Both the position numbers and the translations under genes were made by a program. This document shows positions 1 to 9,210 of a stretch of DNA of 64,000 nt, piece by piece. This DNA is from Corynebacterium marinum DSM 44953 (GTDB taxonomy: Bacteria; Actinomycetota; Actinomycetes; Mycobacteriales; Mycobacteriaceae), in NCBI RefSeq assembly GCF_000835165.1, contig NZ_CP007790.1, positions 1,860,001 through 1,924,000 on the forward strand, given 5' to 3'. Each line of letters starts with the position of its first letter. Position 1 is the first letter of the stretch. The notes beneath the pieces are model-generated. The model saw only the letters and a list, made by a program, of their open reading frames with translations, was not told the DNA's origin and made no database searches.

Positions 1-30
1 GAAGCGCTCAGGGCCGGTAGCCCCCAGACT

Positions 31-71
31 TTCAGATGCCACACGACAACCCGGTCGTGTGGGAACCTGAA
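31..71 (+). promoter_or_regulatory. Hairpin just upstream of istA covering its ribosome-binding site
   Basis: Positions 39-47 (ccacacgac) and 54-62 (gtcgtgtgg) form a perfect 9-bp stem with a 6-nt loop. An outer 5-bp stem pairs 31-35 with 67-71. The 3' side of the outer stem abuts and partly includes the aaagga Shine-Dalgarno of istA (69-74). Such a structure could lower translation of transposase from read-through transcripts. The structure is seen; the role is inferred. Confidence 0.5.
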
Positions 72-84
72 AGGACCTTCAACC

Positions 85-1731
85 GTGACCAACTACCGGT
101 TGATCATGCAACTGCTCCTCGCGGGCAGTTCCTACCGAACAATTCAGGCTCGCTGCGGTGCCGCGCACGCTACCATCGCCAAAGCCGGAAAAGCCCTCGA
201 TCACCACCACATCACCACCCACGCCCAACTCGAGGGATTGCCTGACGACGACCTTGCCGCCCTGGTCGGCGACGGGCGGATGACCGTGGCCGGGGAATTC
301 GTCCCCATCGACATGGACACGGTGATCGCTGCCCGGACCGGACGCAAGAAGACACCCCTGAATGTCCTGTGGGCCGACTACCTCACCCTGCCCGCGCCAG
401 AGGGCCTTCGTCACTACAGCTATGAACGCTTCCGTCAGCTGGTGGGCCAGGAAGTCCAGGCCCGCGGGCTCACCGCTCGGATCCAGCACATCCCGGGCCA
501 TACGATGCAGGTCGACTGGGCCGTCACCAAGATACGCATCATCGACTCCGTCACCCGCCGGGCCACCAGCATCAGCGTGTTCGTCGCGACCTTGCCGTAC
601 TCCGGCATGGTCTTTGCCTACGGGTGTGTTGATGAACGCCAGCCGAACTGGCTGGCCGCCCACCGCCACGCCTTCGAGTACTTCCGGGGCGTGGCTGAGG
701 TCATCGTGCCGGATAATGCCTCCACCGCGTCGAATGCCATCCGCACCGGGGACAAGGCACGCAGGGTCAACACCGCTTATGAGGAGTTCCTTACCCACTA
801 CAACACCGCCGCGCTTCCCACCCGGCCGGTGCGCCCCAAGGACAAGGGCAATGTGGAATCCGGGGTCAAGGTCGTCACCAACTGGGCGATCCGCCGACTC
901 GCGGACCGGGAGTTCAGCAACCTTGATGACCTCAACACGGCCCTGCGGGCAGCTGTCGAGGCGATCAACGACCGCACTCCGTTTAGGGAGCAGCCTGTCT
1001 CCCGCCGCCAGATCTTCCAGGAAGCCGAAGCCGATCTGTTGGCGGCACTGCCTGATGAGCCTTTCCTGCCGACGGTGTGGAAGAAATCCAAGGTGAGCCC
1101 GGACTGGCACATCACGATCGCCACCGTGCACTACTCCGTTCCCTACCAGCATGTCGGCGACACCGTGGACGTGCGTATCCGCGGCGATCAGCTGGAGGTC
1201 TTCGCCGCTGGCGCCACCATCGCCACGCACACGGTGGGCACGCAACGCGGGGCGTATGTCACCGATGTGGTCCACTGCCCACCGGGGATGGAGAATCCGA
1301 ACAATCTGTGGTCCTCGCAGTATTTCCTCACCCAGGCTTCCCGGGTGGGTCCGAACACGAGGACGGCGATCGCTGATCTCCTGGCGTCGCGACCGATTGT
1401 CGCTCAGGCGTATCTGCCGGCCCGCAACATCCTCGCCATGGGCAAAGGCGACAACAAGCCCATCCTCGAGGCGGCCTGCCTCCGACTGGTCGGCGATGCC
1501 ACCCGTCGTCGGGCGATCTCGTACACCGCGGTGAAGAACATGATGGCCGCGGTCCGTAGCGACCAGGCGACACGACCGGCGACCACCCCTACGCCGCGGG
1601 CTCATGCACGTTCTACGTCGCCACCGCACTGGCACGGTGACCGCGGTGGGCTACTCGGCGGGGCCGGCCAGTTCAGCCTGGAAGCCCTCACCGGAACAGA
1701 CACCAGCGACCACAAGGAGGAATCGAAGTGA
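85..1731 (+). CDS. istA: IS21-family transposase IstA
   Basis: DDE transposase that catalyses strand transfer of the element together with IstB. The 548-residue product has an N-terminal helix-turn-helix region (about residues 5-40), then an RNase-H-like core. In the core a first Asp sits in the QVDWA motif, a second in the VPDN motif, and the catalytic Glu in KGNVESGV. A C-terminal beta-rich domain typical of IstA follows. GTG at 85 is chosen because aaagga lies 10 nt upstream. The gene overlaps istB, implying translational coupling. It looks intact, with no frameshift, and length is normal for the family. Confidence 0.93.
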   Translation: MTNYRLIMQLLLAGSSYRTIQARCGAAHATIAKAGKALDHHHITTHAQLEGLPDDDLAALVGDGRMTVAGEFVPIDMDTVIAARTGRKKTPLNVLWADYLTLPAPEGLRHYSYERFRQLVGQEVQARGLTARIQHIPGHTMQVDWAVTKIRIIDSVTRRATSISVFVATLPYSGMVFAYGCVDERQPNWLAAHRHAFEYFRGVAEVIVPDNASTASNAIRTGDKARRVNTAYEEFLTHYNTAALPTRPVRPKDKGNVESGVKVVTNWAIRRLADREFSNLDDLNTALRAAVEAINDRTPFREQPVSRRQIFQEAEADLLAALPDEPFLPTVWKKSKVSPDWHITIATVHYSVPYQHVGDTVDVRIRGDQLEVFAAGATIATHTVGTQRGAYVTDVVHCPPGMENPNNLWSSQYFLTQASRVGPNTRTAIADLLASRPIVAQAYLPARNILAMGKGDNKPILEAACLRLVGDATRRRAISYTAVKNMMAAVRSDQATRPATTPTPRAHARSTSPPHWHGDRGGLLGGAGQFSLEALTGTDTSDHKEESK

Positions 1732-2489
1732 TGGACCCCAACCTCCACCTGGATGACACGTGGCTGGACACCTTCACCAAACTCCGGATGACCGCCTTCG
1801 GTCAGACGGTCATCGATATCGCCAACAACGCCGACTATGACGAGTGGACCTTCTCCCAGAAGATCGCGTTCGCGTTGGACAAAGAGGTCACGGCCCGGGC
1901 GGAGCGTCGTGTTGAGAAACTACTCAAGGCATCCAGATCACCACACCCCGATGCCTGCGTAGAAGACATCGACTACCGACCAGATCGCAACCTCAGCCGT
2001 GAGTTAACGACACGGCTGGGCAGCTGTCAATGGGTGGCCAAGGCCAGCAACGTCATCATCCTGGGCAAGTCCTCCGTAGGCAAGACCTACCTCGCCCTGG
2101 CGCTGCTCAATGCGGCGTGCCGGCGTGACTACACCGCCCGGTTCTTCCGTACCGATGACCTGGCCGCGCAGCTGGCGGTGATGGATTATCACGATCCGAA
2201 GCGTCTGCAGTTCGTCACTCAGATCACCACCACGGATCTGCTGGTCCTGGATGATTTCCTCACCACCCCGATCAGCCCGGACACCGCGAACATGCTGTTC
2301 AATATCCTGTCCGCGCGGGAAGGCCGGGGATCGACGTTGGTGACCTCCCAGTTCAACCCGGAGGAGTGGTACACCTCCATGGCGGACAAGGTCGTCGCTG
2401 AGTCCCTGCTCAACCGTCTTGTCGGTGGGGCGGAGATCATCAGCCTGGACGGGCCGAACATGAGACTCTCACCGACCATGGTCAGGTAA
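1731..2489 (+). CDS. istB: IS21-family transposition ATPase IstB
   Basis: AAA+ ATPase that remodels target DNA and recruits the IstA transposase. The 252-residue product has a Walker A motif GKSSVGKT near residue 105 and a Walker B motif LLVLDDF near residue 165. The ATG at 1731 overlaps the istA stop (TGATG); a GTG at 1728 is also possible and lies 7 nt from a strong aaggagg (1714-1720). The overlap indicates coupled translation with istA. The product is distinct from the istB remnant at 2568-3077 and appears full length. Confidence 0.92.
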   Translation: MDPNLHLDDTWLDTFTKLRMTAFGQTVIDIANNADYDEWTFSQKIAFALDKEVTARAERRVEKLLKASRSPHPDACVEDIDYRPDRNLSRELTTRLGSCQWVAKASNVIILGKSSVGKTYLALALLNAACRRDYTARFFRTDDLAAQLAVMDYHDPKRLQFVTQITTTDLLVLDDFLTTPISPDTANMLFNILSAREGRGSTLVTSQFNPEEWYTSMADKVVAESLLNRLVGGAEIISLDGPNMRLSPTMVR

Positions 2490-2519
2490 CCCGCCGGACA
2501 CCGAAGTGAGGATCGAGCA

Positions 2520-2554
2520 CCGGGGTGAGCACCGCTTCACGATGCTCACCCCGG
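2520..2554 (+). terminator. Strong hairpin after istB, possible terminator
   Basis: Positions 2520-2531 and 2543-2554 form a perfect 12-bp stem (ccggggtgagca / tgctcaccccgg) with an 11-nt loop, starting 31 nt after the istB stop. No clear T-run follows. The arms also overlap the region of GAAGCG terminal repeats, so the palindrome may instead be part of the IS right end. Confidence 0.5.
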
Positions 2555-2601
2555 CGCTTCACTATCGTCACCACGCTGCTTCAAAATGCACGTTCGGAAC
2601 A
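2532..2601 (-). repeat. Multiple terminal repeats of the IS21 right end
   Basis: Read inward on the minus strand from 2601, the motif GAAGCR recurs three times (around 2577-2583, 2553-2560 and 2532-2538), twice as GTGAAGCG. IS21 elements are known to carry several transposase-binding repeats at each end. The same motif opens the window at position 1. Spacing was judged by eye. Confidence 0.5.
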
Positions 2602-3077
2602 TACTTCTTGAGGAACTTCGTCGTCCCCTGGGGTTTGTCCCGTGCTGTGGCCCAGGCTTCCTCCAGATCCGGCATCCGGATGTAGTGCGCCCGATACCGG
2701 TGCTGGCAGGCCTGTTTGGCCAGCGCGCACCCCAGATAGGATTTCCCTGACCCGGTGAATCCCTGGAACACGACGTTCTGGTGCCGTTCGATGAACCCAC
2801 AGGTCGCAAGCGCGGCGATGACGCCTGCGTCCAAGCCGCGTTGCTCGACCAGGTCCAGTCGGCGCAGATCAGCCGCGGGGTAGCGCAGGCCGGCCCGGCG
2901 GATCAACCCGTCGACCTTGCCGTGGGTGAAGGTGGCATACGCCTCATCGACGATCAGACGGAGCCGTTCCTCGAACCCCATCCCCAGGAGCTCGTCTTCG
3001 GCATCGATGGCCTCCAGCAGGGCGGTCGCGCCCATGTCACGCAGCTTGCGTGTGGTTTCCATGTCGATCCCGCTCAC
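2568..3077 (-). pseudogene. istB remnant of an older IS21-type element
   Basis: From a GTG at 3077 (aggagg at 3084-3089) the frame encodes an IstB N-terminal half: an N-terminal helical region, then a Walker A motif GFTGSGKS. The IstB-like sequence ends after a KFLKKY stretch where the intact IS21 element begins (about 2601). The last codons to the stop at 2568 come from that element. Walker B and the rest of the ATPase core are absent, so it cannot be functional. The subfamily differs from the intact istB upstream, so the two are not copies of one element. Confidence 0.85.
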
Positions 3078-3355
3078 TGGTTTCCTCCTGCGTAGTAGTC
3101 GGCACCGCGGACAAAGCCGCCTTCCTCGACCGGTTCCTCCCGCGGTGGGCGCTGCCGGGTGGCCTGATCCTGCCCGGTGACCAGGATCGGGTGCAGGTGC
3201 ACATAGCGCGGGGACCGGACATGCCCGGCCAGGGCAATCCGGCAGGCGTCCTCGACCCGCTCGGCGGAATACCGCCGCGTCAACCGCAGCACCGCATGTG
3301 CGGCGTTCAGGCCCTGCTCGTCGACGGCCGCGGACTCGAAGATCCGGTTGACCAC
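3074..3355 (-). pseudogene. istA C-terminal remnant of an older IS21-type element
   Basis: About 93 residues resemble the C-terminal end of IstA, including the RRYSAERVEDACR segment, and end at 3074 overlapping the GTG of the istB remnant by 3 bases. This preserves the istA-istB overlap of the original element. The catalytic DDE core is missing, and the sequence is cut at about 3355 by the IS5-type fragment on the other strand. It is a decayed piece of the same element as the istB remnant. Confidence 0.75.
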
Positions 3356-3830
3356 TCATGGTTTCGGCCGCCCCCGGGGCGGGTGGTCGACGGAGATCCA
3401 TGTGGGTATCGACGCGGATTGCGGGGTGATGTCGTTTCTCATCACCCCAGGTCAAGCCGGTGATGGTCCGCAGATGGTGCCGGTGATCGAGAAGATCCGG
3501 GTTCCTTCCGCCCGGCGTGGCCGGCCGCGGCGTCGACCCGACCGGGTGCTGGCGGACAAGGCGTATTCCTCACGCGCCAACCGAAATTATCTGAGGTCAA
3601 GGGGCATCAAGGCGACGATTTCCCAGCCGAAGGACCAGCTCGCCCACCGCCGACACCGGGGGTCAGCCCGTCGCCGACCCCCTGCCTTCGACACCGTGGC
3701 CTACCGGCGGCGTAATGCGGTGGAGCGGGGCATCAACCGGATCAAACAGCACCGCGAGTGTGCCACGCGGTTCGACAAACTAGCGGTGCACTTCGAGGCC
3801 ACGGTTCAGCTGGCGGTGATCCGGTACTGA
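3356..3830 (+). pseudogene. IS5-family transposase, C-terminal part only
   Basis: Roughly 155 residues match the second half of IS5 (IS427-like) transposases: a GRPRGGWSTEIH block, then LADKAYSS (second catalytic Asp) and VERGINRIKQHR (catalytic Glu). The N-terminal part with the DNA-binding region and first Asp is missing, and the sequence joins the istA remnant directly at about 3355. An open frame runs into the remnant from 3348, but its first codons are not IS5-like. It is a truncated, inactive copy. Bases 3831-3924 after it hold no recognisable gene. Confidence 0.8.
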
Positions 3831-3924
3831 CTGAAACGACTTTCGTAACACCGCCTAACGCCGGGTAGGCCTAACCTCGTCACCGACAATGTCTTCATAA
3901 TAATAAGTCTTGTGAACATCCCGG

Positions 3925-5169
3925 CTAAAGAGTTTCACTCAGGTTTTGTCCACGAAAAGCAATCAAAGCACCTACAGCAGTAAACACAAACATCCCTCCA
4001 AAACCCATAATCGTGCTAATCGCTGCACCATAGGCTCCGTACAAAGGTACTAAATATACCAGCGATGGAATCATTACTCCCAAGCCTACAAACCCCGAGG
4101 CGCTCGACCATCTGGGTTGGTTTAAGCCTGCCAGAACCCGAACCAATACAAGGTACGGACCTAAAAACAGTTCTGAAATAAGAAGAATACGAACGATGTT
4201 CGCCGATTCAGCATAGTCCGGGCCAAAAACAAAGGGCACTACCCACGGAGCTAAAATCCATAAAACACTTACGTAGAAAAACGTTACAAGGCTACTCGCA
4301 CCGAGGAACCTTGCAAGGCCTCGTACAGTCAGTTTCCCGACTGCAGCTTGACGAAAAGCAACTTGACCGATGGAGTTAGAAACGACTTGCATCAACGAAG
4401 CCGGCGTGGAGGCTACAGCATAGAGCCCGACCTGAGAAGGAGTGGAAAGCAAACCAAGGAGCAGCTGATCGGCACGAAAAGTTAGAGTTTGTCCCAGCCC
4501 GACCCCCCAAAAACCAACTCCCTTCTTTAGCAAAGATCTCCGGCCATAAGACGAGCCCCGGCCTGGGGAAATGGCGGCTTTACGGATCAGGGTCAGAATG
4601 ACCACGATCCGAGCCATAAAACCGAAAATATAAGCAAACGCCACGTTAGCCAACCCCGCGTCCGCAGTACCGATAAAAAAGAACACCAGAACCGACATAG
4701 TGGAAAAATGGCCGGAAATATTAGCGAAAGCAGAATAGCTAACCATTCCCACTGCGTTCAATACATCTAACAACTGGCTACTAATAAAGGTAAAGAAAGC
4801 TAATAGAGAAATAATCCACCAATATTGCCCGAGGTTAGAGGCGCTAACCAAAGAAAAGATAAAAACAATAGAGATGCTAATGAGAACATTGACCGCCAGT
4901 AGTACCGCACTTAACTGGAAGTAACTACAGAAACTAGCCCACGATTCCCTCGGCTGAAAAGTTCTAATTGCAGTATTGGTTCCAACCGCAGCTAGCAAAT
5001 ATGACAATGAAGAGATTATTAAAAAAAGAGCCAGCAAGCCCCGGTCATCGGGAGCTAAAATTCTCGCGGTGATAACGCCAGTGAAAAGGCTGAAAGCCAT
5101 ACCTACAAAATTCCAGGATATGGCCCCCAAAGACTCTCGAGCAGCAAAAGACTTAGAGAATTTCAGCAC
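3925..5169 (-). CDS. Wzx-like polysaccharide flippase
   Basis: Multi-spanning membrane protein of 414 residues, hydrophobic throughout, with the N-terminal pattern of oligosaccharide flippases (SLGAISWNFVGM, LLALFLIISSLSYLL). It would flip undecaprenyl-linked repeat units across the membrane for polymerisation. It is last in the minus-strand glycan operon and overlaps the Wzy-like gene upstream by 17 bases. The start is a GTG at 5169, with AAAGG 10 nt upstream. Base composition is clearly more AT-rich than the housekeeping genes, suggesting horizontal transfer. Family assignment rests on topology and context. Confidence 0.78.
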   Translation of the reverse strand: MLKFSKSFAARESLGAISWNFVGMAFSLFTGVITARILAPDDRGLLALFLIISSLSYLLAAVGTNTAIRTFQPRESWASFCSYFQLSAVLLAVNVLISISIVFIFSLVSASNLGQYWWIISLLAFFTFISSQLLDVLNAVGMVSYSAFANISGHFSTMSVLVFFFIGTADAGLANVAFAYIFGFMARIVVILTLIRKAAISPGRGSSYGRRSLLKKGVGFWGVGLGQTLTFRADQLLLGLLSTPSQVGLYAVASTPASLMQVVSNSIGQVAFRQAAVGKLTVRGLARFLGASSLVTFFYVSVLWILAPWVVPFVFGPDYAESANIVRILLISELFLGPYLVLVRVLAGLNQPRWSSASGFVGLGVMIPSLVYLVPLYGAYGAAISTIMGFGGMFVFTAVGALIAFRGQNLSETL

Positions 5170-6607
5170 GCTTCATTTGCCTTTCAGATAACAACTTCGC
5201 GATTCCCACAAAAAGAATTCCCACTCCGAACCAAAAAGGAATAGGAGCAAAAGAATTTCTCACGTGCATTAGGAATAGAACGGTAATGACACCTAGCAAC
5301 GCCAGCACAAGCGCAGTTCTCGCCTTCAAGGTTAGAAATCCAATTAACACTCCGACAGCCAACAACACACACATAATTCCCAAGAATCCAAAATTATGGT
5401 GCGCCTCTCCAATTATCGAACCACCAATCTGGCCCACGCGCTCGCCAATTTCAATATTCATCAAACGATAGTCCGGTTGTCCCTCAAGACGATTAAAACC
5501 CAGAATCCCCTCGACAAAACGCAAAAAAGGCGCCATATAGGTGACGCCACCGTAAAACGGCTCATTTCTAATTTCGTGCCACGAAATAGTAGTATGTAAA
5601 ACGCGCAGTGAGAAACCCATCTCTTCAACCGCAGAAATGGGAGAGAGTATGGCGCCAGTGAAATCGAATTCCCCCAGGCCGGTTTTCCTCAACTGGCGAA
5701 CCAAACTTACGATCGACAAAACTCCTATTAGCCCGAAAACGAATATCCAACTATTTCGCACGCCTCTGAACTTAGCCCACATCGCAGCGGCCGCCACGGC
5801 GGGAATCAGGACATTATCTCTCATGCCTAGAAGTAGAGAGCAGACGCCAAAAACGGCGAAAATCCCGATTGAGAAGGCAAAAACCCTATGGTTCCGAGTA
5901 AACATACTAAGCAGCAACCCGTAGGAAATACCAATATAGGTATAGTTCAGGAGAGCACTATCATTAGTGAATGCGAGGTAGCTGCCGTAACTCCGAAGGA
6001 AGAAAAATGGGCCACCGCTGTATACTGATATAACCAGCCATGTCAACGTTGAGACGGTAAGAACAACAAATCCAACAAGGGCAAGATTGTTTCGGTAAAC
6101 GGAATCCTGAGAACCAGAAACGTTATCTTCACCTGACACCGTGGCTGTCACGCCAAGGGAGAAGACTAAAGTTAAACCAGCGGAATAGGCGACTAAGCCT
6201 AGCAACACGTACCGGACAGCAATAATTGTAGCGTCACTGTAAAACCAAGTTCCGCTTCCTCCCACGTCAACTACGAAAGTGGGAAGTTGCCCGTTTATCG
6301 CCGGAGTTACGAAAAGCCCTAAATGGAACAGTGCCAGAATCAGGAAGGTCAGCGAAGGAACCGACCAAAATCTTTCTCGATATAAAAAGCTGATGGCAAG
6401 GTACAAGAGAGTGGCGGTGAGGATCGCGACGCGCGACACGTCTTGGAGATCTGCACCTTCGAACAAGGAGCCAGAGCTAAAAACTATGAGTAAGACAATA
6501 TGAAGGAGAAATAGAGCAAACGCGAACTGTCTCCTTATACCTTCGCCTTCTACACCTTTTTGGGTGTAAGGTTTTTTCGTATGTTTGTCGACTATCACGA
6601 CTTTCAC
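5153..6607 (-). CDS. Wzy-like O-antigen/polysaccharide polymerase
   Basis: Membrane protein of 484 residues with about a dozen hydrophobic segments and one longer hydrophilic loop (roughly residues 330-400), the layout of O-antigen polymerases. It lies between a Wzx-like flippase and a glycosyltransferase, the expected place for the polymerase that joins flipped repeat units. The start overlaps the stop of the glycosyltransferase gene by 4 bases (ATGA). AT-rich like its neighbours. Wzy proteins diverge strongly, so the call is mostly from topology and context. Confidence 0.7.
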   Translation of the reverse strand: MKVVIVDKHTKKPYTQKGVEGEGIRRQFAFALFLLHIVLLIVFSSGSLFEGADLQDVSRVAILTATLLYLAISFLYRERFWSVPSLTFLILALFHLGLFVTPAINGQLPTFVVDVGGSGTWFYSDATIIAVRYVLLGLVAYSAGLTLVFSLGVTATVSGEDNVSGSQDSVYRNNLALVGFVVLTVSTLTWLVISVYSGGPFFFLRSYGSYLAFTNDSALLNYTYIGISYGLLLSMFTRNHRVFAFSIGIFAVFGVCSLLLGMRDNVLIPAVAAAAMWAKFRGVRNSWIFVFGLIGVLSIVSLVRQLRKTGLGEFDFTGAILSPISAVEEMGFSLRVLHTTISWHEIRNEPFYGGVTYMAPFLRFVEGILGFNRLEGQPDYRLMNIEIGERVGQIGGSIIGEAHHNFGFLGIMCVLLAVGVLIGFLTLKARTALVLALLGVITVLFLMHVRNSFAPIPFWFGVGILFVGIAKLLSERQMKRAEIL

Positions 6608-7755
6608 TTTCTCCAGAGATCAAGATATCGTTCGACGGCCTTGGACAGTTCAAAAGGACTCTCCCGGAACTTTTGTACTGCCTCTAGACGATCCCGTTTC
6701 TCCAGCTTTCGGTCGAATTTCTGGAGGATTTTACACCATTCATCATCCGGACGAGTCGAATCAATCAATCGAATCTCGGGAAAATACTCTTTAAGGAACT
6801 TCACGCCAGGAAGATCGGTCGACAAGATTGGCAGACCAGAGGCCAAGGCTTCGAGAACTACGCCGGGGAGCCCCTCGAGCGTAGATGTAAAAAGGAAAAC
6901 GTCCGAAGCTAACAGAAGATTCCGAACATCCGATCTCTCTCCCAAAAAGAGTACATTCTTCGAAATGCCCAATTCCTCTATCTGAAGGTCGAGCTTCGAG
7001 CGATTTGCACGCGCCTGCGATGCATCTTTTCCATCACGACCTACGAATACGAGTATGCTATTGTCGTTATAATTTCTAAAATATGTAGAGAAAACGGAAA
7101 TCGCTTTAGCACGATTTTTAGTGGGAAGATCACCCCTTCCGACGTGAATGATAACGGTAGTATCTTTGTACCGGCCAAAGGGGGTGGGACTGGTGATTTC
7201 TATATTTTCACTATCCACGCCGTTGGGAACTACCTCGCATCGGGGGTCACTTTTCCACTTGGAAGTCCACGCAACGATTAGGTTCTCTGGCGTTAACCCA
7301 ACAATCTTCGTTGACGAGAACCCAATAAGTTCCTTCAACAGGAGCCTTTTTGCTTTTTGGATAATGCTCAATCGATGATCGGGTACGCCGTCCGACTGAA
7401 ATTGTGAAATTCGAACCGGTATGCGAGCCAATTTAGCTATCAGCAGCACCAATCCCGAGACATACATTAAGTTGGAATGCACCACGTCGAGAGAGTTATT
7501 TTTCAGGAAAACGTAAAATTTAAATGGAAAAAGTATACTTTTCAGCTTGAGATACTCCACCGAGGCTCCGGCATTTAAGTACCTGTCATCCAAAGTGCCT
7601 TTTCGACCGGAACTAACGCATATGTAATGCTGAACGTTTTTATCCGTACTTTGTTCGATCAGCTCAAGAGTACGCATCTCTACGCCTCCGGGGACAAGAC
7701 GTCCAATCACATGTAGCACTTTTGTGGGTGCCGGTGTCGCTTCAATCGCTACCAT
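6604..7755 (-). CDS. GT4-type glycosyltransferase
   Basis: The 383-residue GT-B fold protein has an N-terminal acceptor domain (LHVIGRLVPGGVE) and a C-terminal donor domain with VGRGDLPTKNR, LFLGERSDV and the EGLPGVVLEAL motif (the E-x7-E signature of GT4 retaining enzymes). It would add a sugar to the lipid-linked repeat unit on the inner face of the membrane. ATG at 7755 has AAAGG at about -17 to -13. A 273-base gap separates it from the next upstream glycosyltransferase. Confidence 0.85.
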   Translation of the reverse strand: MVAIEATPAPTKVLHVIGRLVPGGVEMRTLELIEQSTDKNVQHYICVSSGRKGTLDDRYLNAGASVEYLKLKSILFPFKFYVFLKNNSLDVVHSNLMYVSGLVLLIAKLARIPVRISQFQSDGVPDHRLSIIQKAKRLLLKELIGFSSTKIVGLTPENLIVAWTSKWKSDPRCEVVPNGVDSENIEITSPTPFGRYKDTTVIIHVGRGDLPTKNRAKAISVFSTYFRNYNDNSILVFVGRDGKDASQARANRSKLDLQIEELGISKNVLFLGERSDVRNLLLASDVFLFTSTLEGLPGVVLEALASGLPILSTDLPGVKFLKEYFPEIRLIDSTRPDDEWCKILQKFDRKLEKRDRLEAVQKFRESPFELSKAVERYLDLWRK

Positions 7756-8028
7756 CTACTCGCCCGACCTTTCTCGATTGTTCTCTCGTCCGGGTAACGT
7801 CACTATTTCTTTCTAAGGAGGCGCAGCACTCTGAAAAACTCCGGTTGCTAGAGGCCAGCCTGGGGCATCGCAGTTAGAACGTGTAGAGTTGCGGAGAAAT
7901 ATAATCAAGCCCGTCGCTTCTGATGATGACTCGACACACTCTAATTCTTTTTCACACAGCTTCTTACTGAGCTACCTATAGTTTTAAAGACCCTGGTGAA
8001 GAAACTTCATAGGGCGTCTTATTAGGCT
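7756..8028. other. Non-coding gap inside the glycan operon
   Basis: No frame longer than a few dozen codons, no tRNA and no clear terminator was seen. All other genes of this locus overlap or nearly touch, so the gap may be the trace of a lost gene or carry an internal promoter (TATATT on the minus strand near 7900 is a weak -10 candidate). This is only a reading of base order; no function can be supported. Confidence 0.4.
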
Positions 8029-9210
8029 CTAGAGGCATACCCTGTCGGCCCTACTGGGGTTTTCTTTTCCAGCGATGATTTCAGCGAACCCCTCCCAGAT
8101 TCTTTCAGGATGAAACTCTTCGACTGTACGCTTTCTCGCTGCGTTACCCATTTGCTGCAATCTACTTCTATCCGCATTCAGGGCGTTTAAACGCCGCACT
8201 AACTCTTCAGAATCTCCAATGTCGATCAAATATCCGGTTTTTTCTGGGACCACTGAATCCACGGCCCCGGTTGCACGTGTAGTAATCACAGGCACTCCTG
8301 CTGCGCTAGCTTCGAGAACCACATTAGGAAACCCTTCTCGCAAAGTAGGAAGACAGAGGATATCCATAGCCGGTAAATAACCCCATACGTCGTCTGTCCA
8401 GGGAATGCGTTTACATCTGGAACCGAGTCCATCTGCTTCTTTGGCGAGAGATTCGTCCTCAACTGCGCCGATCAGTAACCCATGGATATTCTCTTCTAGT
8501 TTCGAATCTTGCAGTGCATCGAGAAGGGTTTTTACTCCTTTATCGGAACTAATGCGACCAACGAATCCGACCACTAAGTCGGTGGATTTGAACCCAAGTT
8601 CTGATCGGAGTTCATTCCGATCGATGGAAGCGAGTCGGGACTCGATTGCTTCTGAATCGACTCCGTTGCTACTGCCAGCCCCGACCGTCCATGACTTTTT
8701 TCGAGCGAGGAGTTTTCTTTTGGCGGCCTCTGCCGCCAACGACTTGCTCACGAACACAACGTCGGTAGCGCAATACATTGTAATGCGCTCCATCGTTGAC
8801 AATGTCCACCGAAGGACCCCGCTGGTGCCTTCTACTCGAAGACCTCTTACGAGATAAACTCGCTTAGGTATTCTGAGCAACCAAGCTGCTATAGTCCCCA
8901 AAAGTGCTGCCTTAGGAGTCCCCACATTTACCGCATCAGGTCGGTACTTCTGCAATATCTTGATCCACTGAATTAGAGCCCTTATGTCTTTTATTGGCGC
9001 TATGCTGCGATCCATCGGCACACCAGCCAAGGTGACATTTTCCCTTTTAGCGGCTTGCAGTGCTTGTAAATCCGGAGTTGAAACTAGAATAACGTTCCAG
9101 CCATTCTGTTCAAACCACTTAAGCTGGCCGCGCAAGAGGGAGAGCGCGCTCACACCCACCGTTACCCCTACTACGAGGCTAGGTTTAGACGAGTTCTTTT
9201 CTTTAGGCAT
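8029..9210 (-). CDS. GT4-type glycosyltransferase (PglA-like position)
   Basis: The 393-residue GT-B protein has an N-terminal GVTVGVSALSLL nucleotide-fold start, VNVGTPKAALLG, then a C-terminal donor domain with VGFVGRISSDKG and EGFPNVVLEASAAG (E-x7-E). By its place next to a PglD/PglC-like pair it may add the second sugar of the repeat unit. It overlaps the acetyltransferase gene by 8 bases. AT-rich composition matches the distal part of the operon. The sugar specificity cannot be read from sequence. Confidence 0.85.
   Translation of the reverse strand: MPKEKNSSKPSLVVGVTVGVSALSLLRGQLKWFEQNGWNVILVSTPDLQALQAAKRENVTLAGVPMDRSIAPIKDIRALIQWIKILQKYRPDAVNVGTPKAALLGTIAAWLLRIPKRVYLVRGLRVEGTSGVLRWTLSTMERITMYCATDVVFVSKSLAAEAAKRKLLARKKSWTVGAGSSNGVDSEAIESRLASIDRNELRSELGFKSTDLVVGFVGRISSDKGVKTLLDALQDSKLEENIHGLLIGAVEDESLAKEADGLGSRCKRIPWTDDVWGYLPAMDILCLPTLREGFPNVVLEASAAGVPVITTRATGAVDSVVPEKTGYLIDIGDSEELVRRLNALNADRSRLQQMGNAARKRTVEEFHPERIWEGFAEIIAGKENPSRADRVCL

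Larger units (their letters stand above)
1..2601 (+). mobile_element. IS21-family insertion sequence, left tip outside window
   Basis: The element carries istA and istB in the usual overlapping order. The right end is placed at about 2601 because the old istB remnant on the other strand stops being IstB-like exactly there, and the terminal sequence read inward starts TGTTCCGAAC, fitting the 5'-TG...CA-3' ends of IS21 elements. Short GAAGCG-type repeats lie inside the right end, and the window itself opens with the same GAAGCG motif, so position 1 is probably inside the left multiple terminal repeats. The right end at 2601 is inference. The left end and the target-site duplication cannot be seen. 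Confidence 0.8.
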
